Origin: Fasciola hepatica
Taxonomy: Eukaryota > Platyhelminthes > Trematoda > Plagiorchiida > Fasciolidae
NCBI GenBank assembly: GCA_948099385.1
Contig: CANUEZ040000208.1
Location: 2,356,001-2,420,000, forward strand
Direction of reading: 5' to 3'
DNA length: 64,000 nucleotides
In this document: in pieces, positions 1 through 12,946 of the stretch
Layout: each line of letters begins with the position of its first letter
Numbering within the stretch: position 1 is the first letter of the stretch
Notes under the pieces: model-generated
What the model saw: the letters and a program-made list of their open reading frames with translations, nothing else
The model's database searches: none
What the model was told of the DNA's origin: nothing
Position numbers and translations under genes: made by a program

Positions 1-1301
1 TAGTGTAGATGTTGAACAAAGCGTTGAGAGCCATCCCGGATAGCCTTGTTTTGGTAAGTTGTTCGATTCACAATGGTTCACCGGTTGTTGGAGTGCCCGT
101 GGGGGCTCGGTCGATGTGCACTCCTAATGAGTCGAGTCCCAAAAATGATCAAACAGCTGTAGAGTGCTTCCATGGATTGCAATGCTCAGTTGAGCGTTCA
201 AGCTGCATGATCAATCATATTATACAAATCTAATCTGATCTGATCTAATCTCGTACTACTAATCAATTGCATGCATAGTAAGGAAGCTGTGTAGGTTGTT
301 CATTTGTGAATGCGTTGGTTGTACTTAGGCCCCTACAGAGAAGTCATCCATCATAGGAGTCGATCGGTGTGCGCGAAGCTGGTTCTTACCATTCAAATTT
401 GAAGCGAGTTTGGGAAGGGTGCTATATCATGTAGTGTAGATGTTGAACAAAGCGTTGAGAGCCATCCCGGATAGCCTTGTGTTGTTAATTTGTTCGATTC
501 ACAATGGTTCACCGGTTGTTGGAGTGCCCGTGGGGGCTCGGTCGATGTGCACTCCTAATGAGTCGAGTCCCAAAAATGATCAAACAGCTGTACAGTGCTT
601 CCATGGATTTCAATGCTCAGTTGAGCGTTCAAGCTGCATGATCAATCATATTATACAAATCTAATCTAATCTGATCTAATCTCGTACTACTAATCAATTG
701 CATGCATAGTAAGGAAGCTGTGTAGGTTGTTCATTTGGGAATGCGTTGGTTGTACTTAGGCCCCTACAGAGAAGTCATCCATCATAGGAGTCGATCGGTG
801 TGCGCGAAGCTGGTTTATACCATTCAAATTTGAAGCGAGTTTGGGAAGGGTGCTATATCATGTAGTGTAGATGTTGAACAAAGCGTTGAGAGCCATCCCG
901 GATAGCCTTGTTTTGTTAAGTTGTTCGATTCACAATGGTTCACCGGTTGTTGGAGTGCCCGTGGTTGCTCGGTCGATGTGCACTCCTAATGAGTCGAGTC
1001 CCAAAAATGATCAAACAGCTGTACAGTGCTTCCATGGATTTCAATGCTCAGTTGAGCGTTCAAGCTGCATGATCAATCATATTATACAAATCTAATCTAA
1101 TCTGATCTAATCTCGTACTACTAATCAATTGCATGCATAGTAAGGAAGCTGTGTAGGTTGTTCATTTGTGAATGCGTTGGTTGTACTTAGGCCCCTACAG
1201 AGAAGTCATCCATCATAGGAGTCGATCGGTGTGCGCGAAGCTGGTTGTTACCATTCAAATTTGAAGCGAGTTTGGGAAGGGTGCTATATCATGTAGTGTA
1301 G
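1..1301 (+). repeat. Divergent monomer subtype at left edge (3 copies)
   Basis: The monomers starting at 9, 440 and 871 share a variant block reading TCCTAATGAG, then CCCAAAAATGATCAAAC, where all later copies have TGCTGATGAG and CCCTTAGAGGATGAAAC or derivatives. The block is absent from the rest of the window, so the subtype probably continues to the left of it. Outside the block these monomers match the common version. Confidence 0.9.
113..173 (+). ncRNA. Decayed hammerhead, left-edge subtype
   Basis: Core box 1 reads CTAATGA (124-130; G5 changed to A) and box 2 reads CAAA in place of GAAA (G12 changed to C at 150), so the ribozyme should be inactive. Helix I is nevertheless fully paired in this copy: GCACTC (118-123) with GAGTGC (162-167), a double change relative to GCACTG/CAGTGC. 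The two following monomers have GCACTC but CAGTGC, which leaves one C-C mismatch. Confidence 0.75.
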
Positions 1302-4300
1302 ATGTTGAACAAAGCGTTGAGAGCCATCCCGGATAGCCTTGTGTTGTTAAGTTGTTCGATTCACAATGGTTCACCGGTTGTTGGAGTGCCCGTGGTTGCT
1401 CGGTCGATGTGCACTGCTGATGAGTCGAGTCCCTTAGAGGATGAAACAGCTGTACAGTGCTTCCATGGATTTCAATGCTCAGTTGAGCGTTCAAGCTGCA
1501 TGATCAATCATATTATACAAATCTAATCTGATCTGATCTAATCTCGTACTACTAATCAATTGCATGCATAGTAAGGAAGCAGTGTAGGTTGTTCATTTGT
1601 GAATGCGTTGGTTGTACTTAGGCCCCTACAGAGAAGTCATCCATCATAGGAGTCGATCGGTGTGCGCGAAGCTGGTTCTTACCATTCAAATTTGAAGCGA
1701 GTTTGGGAAGGGTGCTATATCATGTAGTGTAGATGTTGAACAAAGCGTTGAGAGCCATCCCGGATAGCCTTGTGTTGTTAATTTGTTCGATTCACAATGG
1801 TTCACCGGTTGTTGGAGTGCCCGTGGGGGCTCGGTCGATGTGCACTGCTGATGAGTCGAGTCCCTTAGAGGACGAAACAGCTGTACAGTGCTTCCATGGA
1901 TTTCAATGCTCAGTTGAGCGTTCAAGCTACATTGATCAATCATATTATACAAATCTAATCTGGTCTAATCTAATCTCGTACTACTAATCAATTGCATGCA
2001 TAGTAAGGAAGCTGTGTAGGTTGTTCATTTGGGAATGCGTTCGTTGTACTTAGGCCCCTACAGAGAAGTCATCCATCATAGGAGTCGATCGGTGTGCGCG
2101 AAGCTGGTTCTTACCATTCAAATTTGAAGCGAGTTTGGGAAGGGTGCTATATCATGTAGTGTCGATGTTGAACAAAGCGTTGAGAGCCATCCCGGATAGT
2201 CTTGTGTTGTTAAGTTGTTCGATTCACAATGGTTCACCGGTTGTTGGAGTGCCCGTGGTTGCTCGGTCGATGTTCACTGCTAATGAGTCGAGTTCCTTAG
2301 AGGATGAAACAGCTGTACAGTGCTTCCATGGATTTCAATGCTCAGTTGAACGTTCAAGCTGCATGAACAATCATATTATACAAATCTAATCTAATCTAAT
2401 CTAATCTCGTACTACTATTCAATTGCATGCATAGTAAGGAAGCTGTGTAGGTTGTTCATTTGTGAATGCGTTGGTTGTACTTAGGCCCCTACAGAGAAGT
2501 CATCCATCATAGGAGTCGATCGGTGTGCGTGCAGCTGGTTCTTACCATTCAGATTTGAAGCGAGTTTGGGAAGGGTGCTATATCATGTAGTGTAGATGTT
2601 GAACAAAGCGTTGATAGACAGCCCGGATAAGCTTGTGTTGTTAAGTCGTTCGATTCACAATGGTTCACCGGTTGTTCGAGTGCCCGTGTGGGCTCGGTCG
2701 ATGTGCACTGCTGATGCGTCGAGTCCCTTAGAGGATGAAACAGCTGTGCAGTGCTTCCATCCATTTCAATGCTCAGTTGAGCGTTCAAGCTGCATGATCA
2801 ATCATATTATACAAATCTAATCTGAACTCATCTCGTACTAATAATCAATTGCATGCATAGTAAGGAAGCTGTGTAGGTTGTTCATTTGGGAATGCGTTGG
2901 TTGTACTTAGGCCCCTACAGAGAAGTCATCCATCATAGGAGTCGATCGGTGTGCGCGAAGCTGGTTCTTACCATTCAAATTTGAAGCGATTTTGGGAAGG
3001 GTGCTATATCATGTAGTGTAGATGTTGAACAAAGCGTTGATAGCCATCCCGGATAGCCTTGTGTTGTTAAGTTGTTCGATTAACAATGGTTCACCGGTTG
3101 TTGGAGTGCCCGTGGGGGCTCGGTCGATGTGCACTGCTGATGAGTCGAGTCCCTTAGAGGATGAAACAGCTGTGCAGTGCTTCCATGGATTTCAATGCTC
3201 AGTTGAGCGTTCAAGCTGCATGATCAATCATATTATACAAATCTAATCTAATCTAATCTAATCTCGTACTACTAATCAATTGCATGCATAGTAAGGAAGC
3301 TGTGTAGGTTGTTCATTTGGGAATGCGTTGGTTGTAATTAGGCCCCTACAGAGAAGTCATCCATCATGGGAGTCGATCGGTGTGCGCGAAGCTGATTCTT
3401 ACCATTCAAATTTGAAGCGAGTTTGGGAAGGGTGCTATATATGATGTAGTGTAGATGTTGAACAAAGCGTTGATAGCCATCCCGGATAGCCTTGTGTTGT
3501 TAAGTTGTTCGATTCACAATGGTTCACCGGTTGTTGGAGTGCCCGTGGGGGCTCGGTCGATGTGCACTGCTGATGAGTCGAGTCCCTTAGAGGATGAAAC
3601 AGCTGTACAGTGCTTCCATGGATTTCAATGCTCAGTTGAGCGTTCAAGCTGCATGATCAATCATATTATACAAATCTAATCTAATCTAATCTAATCTCGT
3701 ACTACTAATCAATTGCATGCATAGTAAGGAAGCAGTGTAGGTTGTTCATTTGTGAATGCGTTGGTTGTACTTAGGCCCCTACAGAGAAGTCATCCATCAT
3801 AGGAGTCGATCGGTGTGCGCGAAGCTGGTTCTTACCATTCAAATTTGAAGCGAGTTTGGGAAGGGTGCTATATCATGTAGTGTAGATGTTGAACAAAGCG
3901 TTGAGAGCCATCCCGGATAGCCTTGTTTTGTTAAGTTGTTCGATTCACAATGGTTCACCGGTTGTTGGAGTGCCCGTGGGGGCTCGGTCGATGTGCACTG
4001 CTGATGAGTCGAGTCCCGTAGAGGATGAAACAGCTGTACAGTGCTTCCATGGATTTCAATGCTCAGTTGAGTGTTCAAGCTGCATGATCAATCATGTTAT
4101 ACAAATCTAATCTAATCTGATCTAATCTCGTACTACTAATCAATTGCATGCATAGTAAGGAAGCTGTGTAGGTTGTTCATTTGTGAATGCGTTGGTTGTA
4201 CTTAGGCCCCTACAGAGAAGTCATCCATCATAGGAGTCGATCGGTGTGCGCGAAGCTGGTTCTTACCATTCAAATTTGAAGCGATTTTGTGAAGGGTGCT

Positions 4301-5609
4301 ATATCATGTAGTGTAGATGTTGAACAAAGCGTTGAGAGCCATCCCGGATAGCCTTGTGTTGTTAAGTTGTTCGATTCACAATGGTTCACCGGTTGTTGGA
4401 GTGCCCGTGGTTGCTCGGTCGATGTGCACTGCTGATGAGTCGAGTCCCTTAGAGGATGAAACAGCTGTACAGTGCTTCCATGGATTTCAATGCTCAGTTG
4501 AGCGTTCAAGAGGCATGATCAATCATATTATACAAATCTAATCTAATCTGATCTAATCTCGTTCTACTAATCAATTGCATGCATAGTAAGGAAGCTGTGT
4601 AGGTTGTTCATTTGGGAATGCGTTGGTTGTACTTAGGCCCCTACAGAGAAGTCATCCATCATAGGAGTCGATCGGTGTGCGCGAAGCTGGTTCTTACCAT
4701 TCAAATTTAAAGCGAGTTTGGGAAGGGTGCTATATCATGTAGTGTAGATGTTGAACAAAGCGTTGAGAGCCATCCCGGATAGCCTTGTGTTGTTAAGTTG
4801 TTCGATTCACAATGGTTCACCGGTTGTTGGAGTGCCCGTGAGGGCTCGGTCGATGTGCACTGCTGATGAGTCGAGTCCTTTAGAGGATGAAACAGCTGTA
4901 CAGTGCTTCCATGGATTTCAATGCTCAGTTGAGCGTTCAAGCTGCATGATCAATCATGTTATACAAATCTAATCTAATCTGATCTAATCTCGTACTACTA
5001 ATCAATTGCATGCATAGTAAGGAAGCTGTGTAGGTTGTTCATTTGGGAATGCGTTGGTTGTACTTAGGCCCCTACAGAGAAGTCATCCATCATAGGAGTG
5101 GATCGGTGTGCGTGAAGCTGGTTCTTACCATTCAAATTGGAAGCGAGTTTGGGAAGGGTGCTATATCATGAAGTGTAGATGTTGAACAAAGCGTTGAGAG
5201 CCATCCCGGATAGCCTTGTTTTGTTAAGTTGTTCGATTCACAATGGTTCACCGGTTGTTGGAGTGCCCGTGGGGGCTCGGTCGATGTGCACTGCTGATGA
5301 GTCGAGTCCGTTAGAGGATGAAACAGCTGTACAGTGCTTCCATTTATTTCAATGCTCAGTTGAGTGTTCAAGCTGCATGATCAATCATGTTATACAAATC
5401 TAATCTAATCTGATCTAATCTCGTACTACTAATCAATTGCATGCATAGTAAGGAAGCTGTGTAGGTTGTTCATTTGGGAATGCGTTGGTTGTACTTAGGC
5501 CCCTACAGAGAAGTCATCCATCATAGGAGTCGATCGGTGTGCGCGAAGCTGGTTCTTACCATTCAAATTTGAAGCGAGTTTGGGAAGGGTGCTATATCAT
5601 GTAGTGTAG
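1302..5609 (+). repeat. Mixed monomers, no clear higher-order period
   Basis: About ten monomers of mixed subtype. The copy at 2596-3021 is a D-type monomer (GATAGACAGCCCGGATAAGC left part) and is short (426 bp) because of a contracted pentamer tract (about 2815-2834). The copies at 3886, 4748 and 5179 share CATGTTATAC in place of CATATTATAC. No repeated block order is evident. Confidence 0.75.
1837..1897 (+). ncRNA. Hammerhead ribozyme with G-C closed helix II
   Basis: Core CTGATGA 1848-1854, GAC at 1871-1873 closing helix II with a Watson-Crick pair, GAA 1874-1876, predicted cleavage between 1885 and 1886. Helix I GCACTG/CAGTGC is intact and the distal part is the CAT/ATG version. Further downstream this monomer carries a private 1-bp insertion that creates the palindrome ATTGATCAAT. 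Other copies with the C closing base lie in the monomers starting near 28459, 34490 and 46983. Confidence 0.82.
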
Positions 5610-7341
5610 ATGTTGAACAAAGCGTTGATATCCATCCCGGATACACATGTGTTGTTATGTTGTTCGATTCACAATGGTTCACCGGTTGTTGGAGTGCCCG
5701 TGAGGGCTCGATCGATGTGCACTGCTGATGAGTCGAGTCCTTTAGAGGATGAAACAGCTGTAGAGTGCTTCCATGGATTTCAATGCTCAGTTGAGCGTTC
5801 AAGCTGCATGATCAATCATATTATACAAATCTAATCTAATCTGATCTAATCTCGTACTACTAATCAATTGCATGCATAGTAAGGAAGCTGTGTAGGTTGT
5901 TCATTTGGGAATGCGTTGGTTGTACTTAGGCCCCTACAGAGAAGTCATCCATCATACGAGTCGATCGGTGTGCGCGAAGCTGGTTCTTACCATTCAAATT
6001 TAAAGCGATTTTGGGAAGGGTACTATTTCATGTAGTGAAGATGTTGAACAAACGTTGAGAGCCATCCCGGATAGCCCTGTGTTGTTAAGTTGTTCGATTC
6101 ACAATGGTTCAGCGGTTGTTGGAGTGCCCGTGGTTGCTCGGTCGATGTGCACTGCTGATGAGTCGAGTCCCTTAGAGGATGAAACAGCTGTACAGTGCTT
6201 CCATGGATTTCAATGCTCAGTTGAGCGTTCAAGCTGCATGATCAATCATATTATACAAATCTAATCTAATCTAATCTAATCTAATCTCGTACTACTAATC
6301 AATTGCATGCATAGTAAGGAAGCTGTGTAGGTTGTTCATTTGTGAATGCGTTGGTTGTACTTAGGCCCCTACAGAGAAGTCATCCATAATACGAGTCGAT
6401 CGGTGTGCGCGAAGCTGGTTCTTACCATTCAAATTTGAAGCGAGTTTGGGAAGGGTGCTATATCATGTAGTGTAGATGTTGAACAAAGCGTTGATATCCA
6501 TCCCGCATACACATGTGTTGTTATGTTGTTCGATTCACAATGGTTCACCGGTTGTTGGAGTGCCCGTGAGGGCTCGGTCGATGTGCACTGCTGATGAGTC
6601 GAGTCCTTTAGAGGATGAAACAGCTGTACAGTGCTTCCATGGATTTCAATGCTCAGTGGAGCGTTCAAGCTGCATGATCAATCATGTTATACAAATCTAA
6701 TCTAATCTGATCTAATCTCGTACTACTAATCAATTGCATGCATAGTAAGGAAGCTGTGTAGGTTGTTCATTTGGGAATGCGTTGGTTGTACTTAGGCCCC
6801 TACAGAGAAGTCATCCATCATACGAGTCGATCGGTGTGCGCGAAGCTGGTTCTTACCATTCAAATTTAAAGCGATTTTGGGAAGGGTACTATTTCATGTA
6901 GTGAAGATGTTGAACAAACGTTGAGAGCCATCCCGGATAGCCCTGTGTTGTTAAGTTGTTCGATTCACAATGGTTCACCGGTTGTTGGAGTGCCCGTGGG
7001 GGCTCGGTCGATGTGCACTGCTGATGAGTCGAGTCCCTTAGAGGATGAAACAGCTGTACAGTGCTTCCATGGATTTCAATGCTCAGTTGAGCGTTCAAGC
7101 TGCATGATCAATCATATTATACAAATCTAATCTAATCTAATCTAATCTAATCTCGTACTACTAATCAATTGCATGCATAGTAAGGAAGCTGTGTAGGTTG
7201 TTCATTTGTGAATGCGTTGGTTGTACTTAGGCCCCTACAGAGAAGTCATCCATCATAGGAGTCGATCGGTGTGCGCGAAGCTGGTTGTTACCATTCAAAT
7301 TTGAAGCGAGTTTGGGAACGGTGCTATATCATGTAGTGTAG
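5610..7341 (+). repeat. Dimeric higher-order repeat, 866 bp x 2
   Basis: The pair of monomers at 5610 and 6041 is repeated at 6476 and 6907. The first member carries GATATCCATCCC with ACACATGTGTTGTTATG. The second carries a shared 1-bp deletion (AACAAACGTTG where others have AACAAAGCGTTG), TACTATTTCATG upstream, and an extra AATCT unit. Such private variants recurring together at one spacing indicate block duplication. Confidence 0.88.
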
Positions 7342-8203
7342 ATGTTGAACAAAGCGTTGAGAGCCATCCCGGATAGCCTTGTGTTGTTAAGTTGTTCGAT
7401 TCACAATGGTTCACCGGTTGTTGGAGTGCCCGTGGTTGCTCGGTCGATGTGCACTGCTGATGAGTCGAGTCCCTTAGAGGATGAAACAGCTGTACAGTGC
7501 TTCCATGGATTTCAATGCTCAGTTGAGCGTTCAAGCTGCATGATCAATCATATTATACAAATCTAATCTAATCTGATCTAATCTCGTACTACTAATCAAT
7601 TGCATGCATAGTAAGGAAGCTGTGTAGGTTGTTCATTTGGGAATGCGTTGGTAGTACTTAGGCCCCTACAGAGAAGTCATCCATCAAAGGAGTCGATCGG
7701 TGTGCGCGAAGCTGGTTGTTACCATTCAAATTTGAAGCGAGTTTGGGAACGGTGCTATATCATGTAGTGTAGATGTTGAACAAAGCGTTGATAGCCATCC
7801 CGGATAGCCTTGTGTTGTTAAGTTGTTCGATTCACAATGGTTCACCGGTTGTTGGAGTGCCCGTGGTTGCTCGGTCGATGTGCACTGCTGATGAGTCGAG
7901 TCCCTTAGAGGATGAAACAGCTGTACAGTGCTTCCATGGATTTCAATGCTCAGTTGAGCGTTCAAGCTGCATGATCAATCATATTATACAAATCTAATCT
8001 AATCTAATCTAATCTCGTACTACTAATCAATTGCATGCATAGTAAGGAAGCTGTGTAGGTTGTTCATTTGGGAATGCGTTGGTTGTACTTAGGCCCCTAC
8101 AGAGAAGTCATCCATCATAGGAGTCGATCGGTGTGCGTGCAGCTGGTTCTTACCATTCAGATTTGAAGCGAGTTTGGGAAGGGTGCTATATCATGTAGTG
8201 TAG
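7342..8203 (+). repeat. Two near-identical adjacent monomers
   Basis: The monomers at 7342 and 7773 are nearly identical. Both are preceded by the rare pair GGTTGTTACC and GGGAACGGTG, and both carry CGTGGTTGCTC. This looks like a recent single-monomer duplication. Confidence 0.7.
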
Positions 8204-10789
8204 ATGTTGAACAAAGCGTTGATAGACAGCCCGGATAAGCTTGTGTTGTTAAGTTGTTCGATTCACAATGGTTCACCGGTTGTTCGAGTGCCCGTGTGGG
8301 CTCGGTCGATGTGCACTGCTGATGCGTCGAGTCCCTTAGAGGATGAAACAGCTGTGCAGTGCTTCCATCCATTTCAATGCTCAGTTGAGCGTTCAAGCTG
8401 CATGATCAATCATATTATACAAATCTAATCTAATCTGATCTAATCTCGTACTACTAATCAATTGCATGCATAGTAAGGAAGCTGTGTAGGTTGTTCATTT
8501 GTGAATGCGTTGGTTGTACTTAGGCCCCTACAGAGAAGTCATCCATCAAAGGATTGGATCAGTGTGCGTGAAGCTGGTTCCTACCATTCAAATTTAAAGC
8601 CAGTTTGGGAAGGGTGCTATATCATGTAGTGAAGTTGTTGAACAAAGCGTTGAGAGCCATACCGGATAGCCTTGTGTTGTTAAGTTGTTCGATTCACAAT
8701 GGTTCACCGGTTGTTGGAGTGCCCGTGGGGGCTCGGTCGATGTGCACTGCTGATGAGTCGAGTCCCTTAGAGGATGAAACAGCTGTGCAGTGCTTCCATG
8801 GATTTCAATGCTCAGTTGAGCGTTCAAGCTGCATGATCAATCATATTATACAAATCTAATCTAATCTGATCTAATCTCGTACTACTAATCAATTGCATGC
8901 ATAGTAAGGAAGCTGTGTAGGTTGTTCATTTAGGAATGCGTTGGTTGTACTTAGGCCCCTACAGAGAAGTCATCCATCAAAGGAGTGGATCTGTGTGCGT
9001 GAAGCTGGTTCCTACCATTCAAATTTAAAGCCAGTTTGGGAAGGGTGCTATATCATGTAGTGAAGTTGTTGAACAAAGCGTTGAGAGCCATCCCGGATAG
9101 CCTTGTGTTGTTAAGTTGTTCGATTCACAATGGTTCACCGGTTGTTGGAGTGCCCGTGGGGGCTCGGTCGATGTGCACTGCTGATGAGTCGAGTCCCTTA
9201 GAGGATGAAACAGCTGTACAGTGCTTCCATGGATTTCAATGCTCAGTTGAGCGTTCAAGCTGCATGATCAATCATATTATACAAATCTAATCTAATCTGA
9301 TCTAATCTCGTACTACTAATCAATTGCATGCATAGTAAGGAAGCTGTGTAGGTTGTTCATTTGTGAATGCGTTGGTTGTACTTAGGCCCCTACAGAGAAG
9401 TCATCCATCATAGGAGTCGATCGGTGTGCGTGCAGCTGGTTCTTACCATTCAGATTTGAAGCGAGTTTGGGAAGGGTGCTATATCATGTAGTGTAGATGT
9501 TGAACAAAGCGTTGATAGACAGCCCGGATAAGCTTGTGTTGTTAAGTCGTTCGATTCACAATGGTTCACCGGTTGTTCGAGTGCCCGTGTGGGCTCGGTC
9601 GATGTGCACTGCTGATGCGTCGAGTCCCTTAGAGGATGAAACAGCTGTGCAGTGCTTCCATCCATTTCAATGCTCAGTTGAGCGTTCAAGCTGCATGATC
9701 AATCATATTATACAAATCTAATCTAATCTGATCTAATCTCGTACTACTAATCAATTGCATGCATAGTAAGGAAGCTGTGTAGGTTGTTCATTTGTGAATG
9801 CGTTGGTTGTACTTAGGCCCCTACAGAGAAGTCATCCATCAAAGGATTGGATCAGTGTGCGTGAAGCTGGTTCTTACCATTCAAATTTAAAGCCAGTTTG
9901 GGAAGGGTGCTATATCATGTAGTGAAGTTGTTGAACAAAGCGTTGAGAGCCATACCGGATAGCCTTGTGTTGTTAAGTTGTTCGATTCACAATGGTTCAC
10001 CGGTTGTTGGAGTGCCCGTGGGGGCTCGGTCGATGTGCACTGCTGATGAGTCGAGTCCCTTAGAGGATGAAACAGCTGTGCAGTGCTTCCATGGATTTCA
10101 ATGCTCAGTTGAGCGTTCAAGCTGCATGATCAATCATATTATACAAATCTAATCTAATCTGATCTAATCTCGTACTACTAATCAATTGCATGCATAGTAA
10201 GGAAGCTGTGTAGGTTGTTCATTTAGGAATGCGTTGGTTGTACTTAGGCCCCTACAGAGAAGTCATCCATCAAAGGAGTGGATCTGTGTGCGTGAAGCTG
10301 GTTCCTACCATTCAAATTTAAAGCCAGTTTGGGAAGGGTGCTATATCATGTAGTGAAGTTGTTGAACAAAGCGTTGAGAGCCATCCCGGATAGCCTTGTG
10401 TTGTTAAGTTGTTCGATTCACAATGGTTCACCGGTTGTTGGAGTGCCCGTGGGGGCTCGGTCGATGTGCACTGCTGATGAGTCGAGTCCCTTAGAGGATG
10501 AAACAGCTGTACAGTGCTTCCATGGATTTCAATGCTCAGTTGAGCGTTCAAGCTGCATGATCAATCATATTATACAAATCTAATCTAATCTGATCTAATC
10601 TCGTACTACTAATCAATTGCATGCATAGTAAGGAAGCTGTGTAGGTTGTTCATTTGTGAATGCGTTGGTTGTACTTAGGCCCCTACAGAGAAGTCATCCA
10701 TCATAGGAGTCGATCGGTGTGCGCGAAGCTGGTTCTTACCATTCAGATTTGAAGCGAGTTTGGGAAGGGTGCTATATCATGTAGTGTAG
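8204..10789 (+). repeat. Trimeric higher-order repeat, 1,293 bp x 2
   Basis: The monomer order D-E-E' (8204, 8635, 9066) is repeated at 9497, 9928 and 10359, exactly 1,293 bp on. D carries GATAGACAGCCCGGATAAGC and TGATGCGTCG. E carries GTGAAGTTGTTG with CCATACCGG. E' carries GTGAAGTTGTTG and TTTAGGAATG. The two 1.3-kb blocks differ at only a few positions I can see, for example AAGTTGTTCG against AAGTCGTTCG and GGTTCCTACC against GGTTCTTACC. Confidence 0.93.
8308..8369 (+). ncRNA. Decayed hammerhead, D-type monomer
   Basis: Core box 1 reads CTGATGC (A9 changed to C) and the cleavage-site residue 17 is G (CTGTGCAGTGC), which hammerheads do not cleave. Helix I is fully paired, including the distal GATG/CATC segment. 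The same double lesion occurs in the D copies at 2596 and 9497. Monomers with D-like left halves after 50.4 kb have CTGATGA and mostly A17 again, so they are probably recombinants with a different right half. Confidence 0.78.
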
Positions 10790-12946
10790 ATGTTGAACAA
10801 AGCGTTGAGCTATATCCGGGAGAGCATTGTGTTGTTAAGTTGTTCGAATCACAATGGTTCACCGGTTGTTGGAGTGCCCGTGGGGGCTCGGTCGATGTGC
10901 ACTGCTGATGAGTCGAGTCCCTTAGAGGATGAAACAGCTGTGCAGTGCTTCCATGGATTTCAATGCTCAGTTGAGCGTTCAAGCTGCATGATCAATCATA
11001 TTATACAAATCTAATCTAATCTGATCTAATCTCGTACTACTAATCAATTGCATGCATAGTAAGGAAGCTGTGTAGGTTGTTCATTTGGGAATGCGTTGGT
11101 TGTACTTTGGCCCCTACAGAGAAGTCATCCATCAAAGGAGTGGATCGGTGTGCGCGAAGCTGGTTCTTACCATTCAAATTTAAAGCGAGTTTGGGAAGAA
11201 TGCTATATATGATGTAGTGTAGATGTTGAACAAAGCCTTGAGAGCCATCCCGGATAGCCTTGTGTTGTTAAGTTGTTCGATTCACAATGGTTCACCGGTT
11301 GTTGGAGTGCCCGTGGGGGCTCGGTCGATGTGCACTGCTGATGAGTCGAGTCCCTTAGAGGATGAAACAGCTGTACAGTGCTTCCATGGATTTCAATGCT
11401 CAGTTGAGCGTTCAAGCTGCATGATCAATCATGTTATACAAATCTAATCTAATCTAATCTAATCTCGTACTACTAATCAATTGCATGCATAGTAAGGAAG
11501 CTGTGTAGGTTGTTCATTTGGGAATGCGTTGGTTGTACTTAGGCCCCTACAGAGAAGTCATCCATCAAAGGAGTGGATCTGAGTGCGTGAAGCTGGTTCC
11601 TACCATTCACATTTAAAGAGAGTTTGGGAAGGGTGCTATATCATGTAGTGTAGATGTTGAACAAAGCGTTGATATCCATCCCGGATAGTCTTGTGCTGTT
11701 AAGTTGTTCGATTCACAATGGTTCACCGGTTGTTGGAGTGCCCGTGGTTGCTCGGTCGATGTGCACTGCTGATGAGTCGGGTCCCTTAGAGGATGAAACA
11801 GCTGTACAGTGCTTCCATGGATTTCAATGCTCAGTTGAGCGTTCAAGCTGCATGATCAATCATATTATACAAATCTAATCTAATCTGATCTAATCTCGTA
11901 CTACTAATCAATTGCATGCATAGTAAGGAAGCTGTGTAGATTGTTCATTTGGGAATGCGTTGGTTGTACTTAGGCCCCTACAGAGAAGTCATCCATCATA
12001 GGAGTCGATCGGTGTGCGCGAAGCTGGTTCTTACCATTCAAATTTGAAGCGAGTTTGGGAAGGGTGCTATATCATGTAGTGTAGATGTTGAACAAAGCGT
12101 TGAGAGCCATCCCGGATAGTCTTGTGTTGTTAAGTTTTTCGATTCACAATGGTTCACCGGTTGTTGGAGTGCCCGTGGTTGCTCGGTCGATGTGCACTGC
12201 TGATGAGTCGAGTCCCTTAGAGGATGAAACAGCTGTACAGTGCTTCCATGGATTTCAATGCTCAGTTGAGCGTTCAAGCTGCATGATCAATCATATTATA
12301 CAAATCTAATCTAATCTGATCTAATCTCGTACTACTAATCAATTGCATGCATAGTAAGGAAGCTGTGTAGGTTGTTCATTTGGGAATGCGTTGGTTGTAC
12401 TTAGGCCCCTACAGAGAAGTCATCCATCATAGGATTCGATCGGTGTGCGTGCAGCTGGTTCTTACCATTCAGATTTGAAGCGAGTTTGGGAAGGGTGCTA
12501 TATCATGTAGTGTAGATGTTGAACAAAGCGTTGAGCTATATCCGGGAGAGCATTGTGTTGTTAAGTTGTTCGAATCACAATGGTTCACCGGTTGTTGGAG
12601 TGCTCGTGGGGGCTCGGTCGATGTGCACTGCTGATGAGTCGAGTCCCGTAGAGGATGAAACAGCTGTACAGTGCTTCCATCCATTTCAATACTCAGTTGA
12701 GTGTTCAAGCTGCATGATCAATCATGTTATACAAATCAAATCTAATCTGATATAATCTCGTACTACTAATCAATTGCATGCATAGTAAGGAAGCTGTGTA
12801 GGTTGTTCATTTGGGAATGCGTTGGTTGTACTTAGGCCCCTACAGAGAAGTCATCCATCAAAGGAGTGGATCTGTGTGCGTGAAGCTGGTTCCTACCATT
12901 CACATTTAAAGAGAGTTTGGGAAGGGTGCTATATCATGTAGTGTAG
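10790..12946 (+). repeat. Mixed monomers with a recurring GAGCTATATCC variant
   Basis: The monomers at 10790 and 12516 share GAGCTATATCCGGGAGAGC and TTCGAATCAC, unlike other copies, four monomers apart. The copies between them (11223, 11654, 12085) are ordinary; 11654 carries GATATCCATC and GAGTCGGGTCCC. Confidence 0.75.
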
